Positions 6,653-11,859 of a DNA stretch of 11,859 nt are shown here, piece after piece. Both the position numbers and the translations under genes were made by a program. A model generated the notes under the pieces. It was not told the origin of the DNA and did no database searches. It was given only the letters and a program-made list of their open reading frames with translations. The number at the start of each line of letters is the position of its first letter. Position 1 is the first letter of the stretch. Source of the stretch: Chloroflexi bacterium RBG_19FT_COMBO_55_16. GTDB taxonomy: Bacteria; Chloroflexota; Anaerolineae; Anaerolineales; UBA4823. The stretch is taken from NCBI GenBank assembly GCA_001795335.1, contig MGOK01000153.1, forward strand, positions 1,861 to 13,719, written 5' to 3'.

Positions 6653-8758
6653 ATGTTCCTAGACGAAGTCGCAACAAGCGGTCCGCAATTTTTCTACCTT
6701 GTGCCCTGGGTCGTATTCTTCCCTGTCATTGGCCTGCTGGTTAATATGATCTTCGGCGGGCGGATGGGGGAGAAAGCCGTCGGCACAGTCGCCAGCACGG
6801 CCTCCGGGTTGGCTTTCCTGGTGGCAATCCTGTTGGGATTCTCCCTGGTCGCGCATCCAGAGGGTCAGGTGATGCCTCTGGCGGAGTGGATCAAGATCGG
6901 CGATCTGGACCTGCGCTGGGCTTTCCAGGTCGATACACTTTCAGTCATCATGATGCTGGTAGTCGCCGGGGTGGGAACGTTGATCCATATCTACGCCATT
7001 GGCTACATGCACGAAGACGTGCGCCTCAACGGCGATCCAGGCCGTTTCCGCCGCTTCTTTGTCTATATGAACCTGTTCATTGCCGCCATGATGATCCTGG
7101 TCAGCAGCGATAACTACCTGATGACATTTGTCGGCTGGGAAGGGGTCGGACTGTGTTCTTATTTGTTGATTGGATTCTGGTATGAGAAAGGGCAGGATGG
7201 AATCGGCAATGCCATCGCCGCCAAGAAAGCCTTTGTAACCAACCGCGTCGGCGATTTCGGTTTCTTGATCGCCGCCTTTACCATGTTTTGGGCTTTCCGC
7301 AGCTTTAATTTCGAAGAGGTCTTCGCCCAGGCTCCTCAGGTGGCTGAGGCGATGCCAATGGTGATCCTGGCGATAACGCTGTTTATGCTGCTGGGCGTGG
7401 TGGGGAAATCGGCACAGCTGCCGCTGTTTGTCTGGTTGCCAGACGCCATGGCCGGCCCCACGCCGGTTTCGGCTCTGATCCACGCCGCCACGATGGTCAC
7501 GGCAGGTGTATACCTTATCGCCCGTTCTGCTCCCTTGTATGTGCAGGTCCCTGAAGCGCAAACTTTTGTTGCGCTGGTGGGCGGCGTGACAGCTTTGTTC
7601 GCAGCCACCATCGCCGTTGGGCAGTTTGACATTAAGAAAGTGCTGGCTTATTCTACGATCAGCCAGCTGGGTTTTATGGTGGCAGCCGTTGGGATGGGCG
7701 CCTTCGCGGCTGGGATGTTCCACCTGGTGACGCATGCCTTTTTCAAAGCTCTGCTCTTCCTCTCGGCAGGTTCGGTGATCCAGGGAGTGGAACACGGCCA
7801 TCACCATGTCGAGGAACACGGGAAAAAACAGCGCAGCGGTGGGCACTTCGATCCACAAGATATGCGCAACATGGGTGGCCTGCGGAAGCGGATGAAAGTC
7901 ACTTTCTGGGTGTACCTGGTTGGGGCGCTGGCGCTGGCGGGCATCTGGCCGCTGGCCGGTTTTTGGTCTAAAGACGAAATCCTGGCCGAATCCCTGAGCC
8001 TGCAACCGACCGTTTACTGGCTCTTAACCATCGCGGCCTTCTTCACTGCCTTCTACATGGGCCGGCAAGTGTTGATGGTCTTCTTCGGGGTGCCCAGATC
8101 GGAAGCGGCCGCTCACGCCAGGGAGAACCCACCGGTCATGACTGTGCCTCTGATCGTTCTGGCAGCCTTATCGATCATTGGCGGCGCGCTCAACCTGCCC
8201 GGCTTGCACACCTTTACCGAATGGCTGGAGCATACCATCGAGAATATCCATCCCGGGGAGTTTAATTTCCTGGTTGCCGGGGTTTCTACCGCTCTGGCGC
8301 TGCTGGCAATATTCTTAGCCGGGTATCTCTACATCCGGCGCTACCAGGAACTTTCGCAGTTACCCCCCGCGAAAAGGCCGGACGATCCCCTGCGCCCGAT
8401 CCTGGGCCCGATCTTCACCGGGATGGAACACAAGTGGTGGGTGGACGAATTGTACTGGGCGGTCATCTTACGCCCGTATATCTCCCTCGCCCGTTTCCTG
8501 GGTGAAGTGATCGATGAGCGTTTCTGGCATGACTGGTTCCACGATGCGGTGATCGCGCGCAGCTTCCAGCGCCTGACGCATTTCCTGGCGCTGCCGTTCG
8601 ACCTGGGCGTCATCGATGGGATTGCCAACGGGCTGGCCACTGGAACCGTTCGGCTGGCAGCCAGCCTCCGCCGCGTCCAAACCGGGTATGTACGCAATTA
8701 TGCCCTGTCGGTGTTTCTTGGGGTTGTGATCATCCTGGGATATTTGATATTACGCTAA
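6653..8758 (+). CDS. nuoL: NADH-quinone oxidoreductase subunit L (proton-pumping, lateral helix)
   Basis: A 701-residue antiporter-like subunit (ND5) at the far end of the membrane arm, with some 16 hydrophobic helices. Residues about 592-700 form the C-terminal extension expected to give the lateral helix and last transmembrane helix (about 684-700). Proton-path residues are present: Glu163 in GWEGVGLCSYLL, Lys252 in GKSAQLPLFVWLPDAM, His277 in LIHAATMV, His357 and His361 in FHLVTHAFFKALLFL, Lys365, and Lys440-Asp441 in GFWSKDEIL. These match E. coli Glu144, Lys229, His254, His334, His338, Lys342, Lys399 and Asp400. Between Lys365 and MGGLRK there are about 19 more residues than in E. coli; the extra part (380-398) is rich in His. 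GAGGAG at 6642-6647 lies 5 bases before the ATG. The gene is intact and heads the tight L-M-N block. Confidence 0.96.
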   Translation: MFLDEVATSGPQFFYLVPWVVFFPVIGLLVNMIFGGRMGEKAVGTVASTASGLAFLVAILLGFSLVAHPEGQVMPLAEWIKIGDLDLRWAFQVDTLSVIMMLVVAGVGTLIHIYAIGYMHEDVRLNGDPGRFRRFFVYMNLFIAAMMILVSSDNYLMTFVGWEGVGLCSYLLIGFWYEKGQDGIGNAIAAKKAFVTNRVGDFGFLIAAFTMFWAFRSFNFEEVFAQAPQVAEAMPMVILAITLFMLLGVVGKSAQLPLFVWLPDAMAGPTPVSALIHAATMVTAGVYLIARSAPLYVQVPEAQTFVALVGGVTALFAATIAVGQFDIKKVLAYSTISQLGFMVAAVGMGAFAAGMFHLVTHAFFKALLFLSAGSVIQGVEHGHHHVEEHGKKQRSGGHFDPQDMRNMGGLRKRMKVTFWVYLVGALALAGIWPLAGFWSKDEILAESLSLQPTVYWLLTIAAFFTAFYMGRQVLMVFFGVPRSEAAAHARENPPVMTVPLIVLAALSIIGGALNLPGLHTFTEWLEHTIENIHPGEFNFLVAGVSTALALLAIFLAGYLYIRRYQELSQLPPAKRPDDPLRPILGPIFTGMEHKWWVDELYWAVILRPYISLARFLGEVIDERFWHDWFHDAVIARSFQRLTHFLALPFDLGVIDGIANGLATGTVRLAASLRRVQTGYVRNYALSVFLGVVIILGYLILR

Positions 8759-8775
8759 ACTGACGAGGACGAGCA

Positions 8776-10287
8776 ATGAACTTTTTTCTACACCCTCTTA
8801 CGCTGGTTACCTTCTTCCCCCTGGTGGGCATCCTGGTGTTGTTGTTTCTGAATTCAGAGCAGAAGAACGTCATCCGCTGGACGGCGTTGATCGCCTCACT
8901 GATTACCTTTGGCATTTCGGTGGCGGTGCTGGCGCAATTCAATAGTGCGGATCCTGATCTGCAAATGGAGATCAACATTCCCTGGATCCAGGTTGGCGGT
9001 TGGAACATCGCCTACCAGATGGGGGTGGATGGCCTGAGCATTCTCCTGGTGCTGCTGACCACCTTCCTGACCCCGATCTCGATCCTGTCCACCTGGACAG
9101 CGGTTGAGGAAAGGGTGAAGGAGTTTATGATCTTCTTCCTGTTATTGGAAGTGGGCATGGTGGGTGTCTTCCTGGCCCAGGATTTGTTCTTGTTCTATAT
9201 CTTCTGGGAGTTCACCCTGGTGCCGATGTATTTCCTGATTGGCATTTGGGGTGGCCCACGCCGTATGTACGCTGCGGTCAAATTCTTCCTCTATACCATG
9301 GCGGGTTCGATCCTGATGCTGCTGGCGATCCTATGGCTGGGGATCGCACAGGGCACGTTCTCGGTTCCGGAATTAATTGCTCAAGGAGGCATCCCGGCGA
9401 ACTACCAGTTCTGGCTGTTCCTGGCCTTTGCGGCTGCCTTCGCCATCAAGGTGCCGATGTGGCCGCTGCACTCCTGGTTGCCGGACGCCCACGTGGAAGC
9501 GCCGACCGCTGGTTCGGTGATCCTGGCCGGCGTCCTGCTTAAGATGGGCACGTATGGTTTCCTGCGCTTCAACCTGGCGCTGTTCCCGGAGGCGGCGACT
9601 CGGCTCGCCCCCTGGATCGCATTGCTGGCGGTGATCGGAATTTTATACGGGGCGGCGGTCTCTTACGCCCAACAGGATGTCAAAAAACTTGTGGCTTTTT
9701 CCTCGGTGAGCCACCTGGGGTTCGTCATGTTGGGCCTGTTTGCCCTCAACCCCCAGGGCATCCAGGGTGGCATCCTGCAGATGGTCAACCACGGCCTCAG
9801 CACTGGGGCGCTGTTCTTGATCGTGGGCATGATCTACGAGCGCCGCCACACGCGCGATATGGACGCTTTTGGCGGTTTGTGGAAGGTGATGCCAATCTAC
9901 GCCGCCCTGACTTTGATCGTAACCCTGTCGTCGATGGGCTTGCCTGGATTGAACGGGTTTGTAGGCGAGTTCACCATCCTGCTGGGCGCGTTTGGCTCCC
10001 AGGCGATCGGATCGGCCTGGTACGCTGGCCTGGCAGCGGTGGGAGTGATCCTGGCGGCAGTCTACATGCTCTACATGTTTCAGAAGATGTTCCTTGGGCC
10101 GTTGGATAAAGACGAGAATCGTAAATTGTTCGATCTGAACTGGAGAGAAATTGTCACTCTTGTGCCTTTGCTGGTCTTCATCTTCTGGATTGGCCTGTAT
10201 CCTGCGCCGTTCTTTAATTTGATGGCTCCCTCCGTGGATAAGCTGGTGGCGGCCCTGCAGAGTGCAGCAATGGTGGGACTGCCATAA
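8776..10287 (+). CDS. nuoM: NADH-quinone oxidoreductase subunit M (proton-pumping)
   Basis: A 503-residue antiporter-like subunit (ND4) with about 14 membrane helices, the normal size. It forms the middle proton channel of the membrane arm between NuoL and NuoN. Key residues are Glu145 in FYIFWEFTLVPMYFLIG, Lys225 in AFAIKVPMWPLHSWLPDAH, Lys256 in VLLKMGTYGF and Glu398 in NGFVGEFTILLG. These correspond to E. coli Glu144, Lys234, Lys265 and Glu407. The motif HSWLPDAHVEAPTAGSV (232-248) separates it clearly from NuoL and from Mrp-type antiporters. GAGGA at 8765-8769 lies 6 bases before the ATG, and only 17 bases follow the nuoL stop. It ends with tandem stops TAA TGA (10285-10290), 13 bases before nuoN. 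Confidence 0.97.
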   Translation: MNFFLHPLTLVTFFPLVGILVLLFLNSEQKNVIRWTALIASLITFGISVAVLAQFNSADPDLQMEINIPWIQVGGWNIAYQMGVDGLSILLVLLTTFLTPISILSTWTAVEERVKEFMIFFLLLEVGMVGVFLAQDLFLFYIFWEFTLVPMYFLIGIWGGPRRMYAAVKFFLYTMAGSILMLLAILWLGIAQGTFSVPELIAQGGIPANYQFWLFLAFAAAFAIKVPMWPLHSWLPDAHVEAPTAGSVILAGVLLKMGTYGFLRFNLALFPEAATRLAPWIALLAVIGILYGAAVSYAQQDVKKLVAFSSVSHLGFVMLGLFALNPQGIQGGILQMVNHGLSTGALFLIVGMIYERRHTRDMDAFGGLWKVMPIYAALTLIVTLSSMGLPGLNGFVGEFTILLGAFGSQAIGSAWYAGLAAVGVILAAVYMLYMFQKMFLGPLDKDENRKLFDLNWREIVTLVPLLVFIFWIGLYPAPFFNLMAPSVDKLVAALQSAAMVGLP

Positions 10288-10290
10288 TGA

Positions 10291-10296
10291 GAGGGA
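10291..10296 (+). promoter_or_regulatory. Ribosome binding site that decides the nuoN start
   Basis: GAGGGA lies 4 bases before the ATG at 10301 (6 bases if counted from GAGG at 10291-10294). The same frame is open back to a GTG at 10262, but that would overlap nuoM and add 13 polar residues before the first helix, so 10301 is preferred. Confidence 0.75.
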
Positions 10297-10300
10297 ACTT

Positions 10301-11758
10301 ATGACCCTGGATAATCTGGCCTCCAACCTGTCGGCGATCATGCCGATCAATATCGTAATCGCCTGGGCTTGTGTGCTCCTGTTGGTGAATTTTGTCATCC
10401 CGAAGGAGCGTAAGGGTTTAACTGCACTGTTAGCTGCGCTCGGTTTAGTCGTGGCGATGGGTTTCGCGATCGCCCAGACCGGAAGCGAGACCGTGGCCTT
10501 CAGTGGTATGGTGATCGTCGATGGGTTTGCGATCTTCTTGACTTTGCTTTTCCTGGGCAGCGGGTTGGTCGGCATCGCCCTGGCTTACGATTATTTGAAG
10601 GAGATGGGTATCGACCGGGGTGAATATTATGTGTTGTTGATGTTCTCCATCAGCGGCATGATGCTGATGGCCCTGGCGGCTGATCTGATCGTGGTATTCC
10701 TGGCCCTGGAGTTACTCTCAATCCCGTTGTACGTGCTGGCGGGCTTTGCCCGGCCACGGCAGGAGTCGGAGGAAGCGGCGATCAAATACTTCTTGTTGGG
10801 CGCTTTCTCGAGCGGCTTCGTGGTCTACGGAGTGGCACTGGTCTTCGGCGCGACTGGCAGCACCGGGCTGGCAGAGATCGTCAAAGCCCTCAACGCTGGT
10901 TCTACTGACTTGGCCCTGCTCGGCATCGGTGCGGCGCTGATCCTGATCGGCCTGGGGTTCAAGGTAGCGGCAGTCCCCTTCCACATGTGGACCCCGGATG
11001 TATACCAGGGCGCGCCTTCCGCGGTGACAGCCTTCATGGCGGTGGGGGCCAAAGCAGGGGGGTTCGCAGCCCTGATGCGCATTTTCGTGAGCGCCCTGCC
11101 TGCCCTGGCAGTAGATTTCACACCGGTTCTGTGGGGGATTGCCGCCCTGACGATGTTCCTGGGTAACATCGTGGCGATCGCCCAGGGCAATATCAAGCGT
11201 ATGCTGGCTTACTCCAGTATCGCCCACGCGGGCTATATCTTGATGGCTTTGGTGCCTTTCGGTCAGGGGGATGTGGCTGGCGACGCCGTGGCGGCGGCCC
11301 TTTTTTATTTGCTGGCCTACGCCTTTACCAATTTCGCCGCCTGGGCGGTGGTGATCGCCATGGAAAAGACGGAAGGGCGGGGACTCGCACTGAGCGATTA
11401 CGCCGGGATGGGACGCAAGTACCCAGCCCTGGCGGCGATCATGACCGTAGCGATGCTGTCCTTCACTGGCGTGCCGCCCACGCTGGGGTTTGTTGGCAAG
11501 CTTTACCTTTTCCGTTCGGTGATCGAAGGCGGCTTTTACGGGCTGGCGCTGATTGGGGTGCTCACTTCGCTGGTCTCAGCTTACTACTACCTGCGGGTGG
11601 TGGTGATCATGTACATGCAGGAAGGCGAACCGGTGGCGCGGCGCGACCCCTGGTTGTACCTGACCGCCGCTGCTGCAGGAGTGTGCACCGTGGCGCTGAG
11701 CATCTTTTCGGTGCCTTTGTTTACCTGGGCCTCCCAGGCCGTGTTGAAGTTATACTAA
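10301..11758 (+). CDS. nuoN: NADH-quinone oxidoreductase subunit N (proton-pumping)
   Basis: A 485-residue antiporter-like subunit (ND2), normal length for the bacterial form, with about 14 membrane helices. It is the pump closest to NuoK and completes the membrane arm. Conserved positions include Glu137 in FLALELLSIPLYVLAGF, Lys221 in GLGFKVAAVPFHMWTPDVY, Lys251 in AVGAKAGGF and Lys400 in GFVGKLYLF; the first, second and last fit the E. coli positions Glu133, Lys217 and Lys395. The PFHMWTPDVYQGAPSAVTAF block (226-245) is diagnostic for NuoN rather than NuoL or NuoM. ATG 10301 is chosen by the GAGGGA before it. Last gene of the operon: the intrinsic terminator begins 18 bases after its TAA. 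Confidence 0.97.
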   Translation: MTLDNLASNLSAIMPINIVIAWACVLLLVNFVIPKERKGLTALLAALGLVVAMGFAIAQTGSETVAFSGMVIVDGFAIFLTLLFLGSGLVGIALAYDYLKEMGIDRGEYYVLLMFSISGMMLMALAADLIVVFLALELLSIPLYVLAGFARPRQESEEAAIKYFLLGAFSSGFVVYGVALVFGATGSTGLAEIVKALNAGSTDLALLGIGAALILIGLGFKVAAVPFHMWTPDVYQGAPSAVTAFMAVGAKAGGFAALMRIFVSALPALAVDFTPVLWGIAALTMFLGNIVAIAQGNIKRMLAYSSIAHAGYILMALVPFGQGDVAGDAVAAALFYLLAYAFTNFAAWAVVIAMEKTEGRGLALSDYAGMGRKYPALAAIMTVAMLSFTGVPPTLGFVGKLYLFRSVIEGGFYGLALIGVLTSLVSAYYYLRVVVIMYMQEGEPVARRDPWLYLTAAAAGVCTVALSIFSVPLFTWASQAVLKLY

Positions 11759-11776
11759 ACGCAATCGGGATGAATC

Positions 11777-11831
11777 AAGTCCCCCGGTTTTTGCGAACTC
11801 CGTTCACCAGAAACCCTGGGGGGCTTTTTTT
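11777..11831 (+). terminator. Intrinsic terminator ending the nuo operon
   Basis: AAGTCCCCC (11777-11785) pairs with GGGGGGCTT (11818-11826) as a 9-bp stem with one T-G wobble. Inside it GGTTTT (11786-11791) pairs with GAAACC (11810-11815), leaving CT (11816-11817) as a bulge. The top can close as GAAC/GTTC (11795-11798 with 11802-11805) over a TCC loop. Seven Ts (11825-11831) follow directly. The GC-rich base next to a U-run, 18 bases past nuoN, is a textbook Rho-independent terminator. Confidence 0.9.
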
Positions 11832-11859
11832 ATAATTGATGAGTTGTGTACAGTTTGCG
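11832..11859. other. Sequence after the terminator, no feature seen
   Basis: The last 28 bases turn AT-rich (ATAATTGATGAG...). This would fit the start of an intergenic region before the next transcription unit, but no complete promoter or start codon with a ribosome site can be called before the window ends. Confidence 0.3.

Noticed and set aside
6941..8005. Long open frame on the - strand inside nuoL (about 354 codons)
   Set aside because: It is the antisense shadow of a conserved GC-rich membrane gene. The translation is His/Gln/Arg-rich with no recognisable domain, and the + strand frame is unmistakably NuoL.
10262..10300. Upstream extension of nuoN from a GTG inside nuoM
   Set aside because: The added residues are polar and not like a NuoN N-terminus, and a good ribosome site precedes ATG 10301.
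9643..10575. Open frame of about 310 codons on the - strand across the nuoM-nuoN junction
   Set aside because: It is antisense to two conserved genes, with low-complexity composition and no family motif; codon structure follows the + strand genes.
6653..11758. Mrp-type Na+/H+ antiporter or membrane-bound hydrogenase module instead of complex I
   Set aside because: NuoL, M and N are all present with complex I signatures, NuoL has the lateral-helix extension, and NuoE/F/G for NADH oxidation are in the same operon.

Overview
This window is the distal part of a bacterial operon for respiratory complex I (NADH:quinone oxidoreductase, NDH-1). All ten genes lie on the + strand in the standard order nuoE (C-terminal end only), F, G, H, I, J, K, L, M, N. 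A strong intrinsic terminator follows nuoN. The missing start of nuoE, the genes nuoA-D and the promoter should lie upstream of base 1. I see no RNA gene, mobile element, CRISPR array or unrelated cargo gene.

Layout: bases 1-4118 carry the NADH-dehydrogenase (N) module. NuoE and NuoF hold the N1a and N3 clusters and FMN. NuoG carries ligands for N1b, N5, N4 and the optional N7 cluster. Bases 4171-5687 carry the junction to the membrane arm: NuoH, then the two-cluster ferredoxin-like NuoI. Bases 5690-6556 encode the small membrane subunits NuoJ and NuoK. Bases 6653-11758 encode the three antiporter-like proton-pumping subunits NuoL, NuoM and NuoN. Electrons would pass from NADH to FMN, through the NuoE/F/G clusters and NuoI to quinone. 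The energy released drives proton pumping through NuoH/J/K/L/M/N. The key residues I could check (Fe-S cysteines, membrane glutamates and lysines) are present, so the encoded parts look functional.

Organism: GC-rich (roughly 55-60% by eye), with clear Shine-Dalgarno sites on most genes. Features such as CALGEFSIEAV in NuoF, CLAAC in NuoE and the His-rich NuoL loop make me favour Chloroflexota, probably Anaerolineae. This is an impression from memory and has not been tested by a search.

The genes themselves are ordinary. The most unusual signal is in the spacers. Four of them (F-G, G-H, J-K, K-L) contain degenerate 7-base periodic, purine-rich tracts of the GTGAAAC / GAGANNN type, while the other junctions are short and lack them. 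In the nuoK-nuoL spacer the tract faces oppositely oriented copies and could fold into a hairpin before the nuoL ribosome binding site. NuoL also has an insertion of about 19 residues rich in histidine. I found no convincing new multi-gene system.
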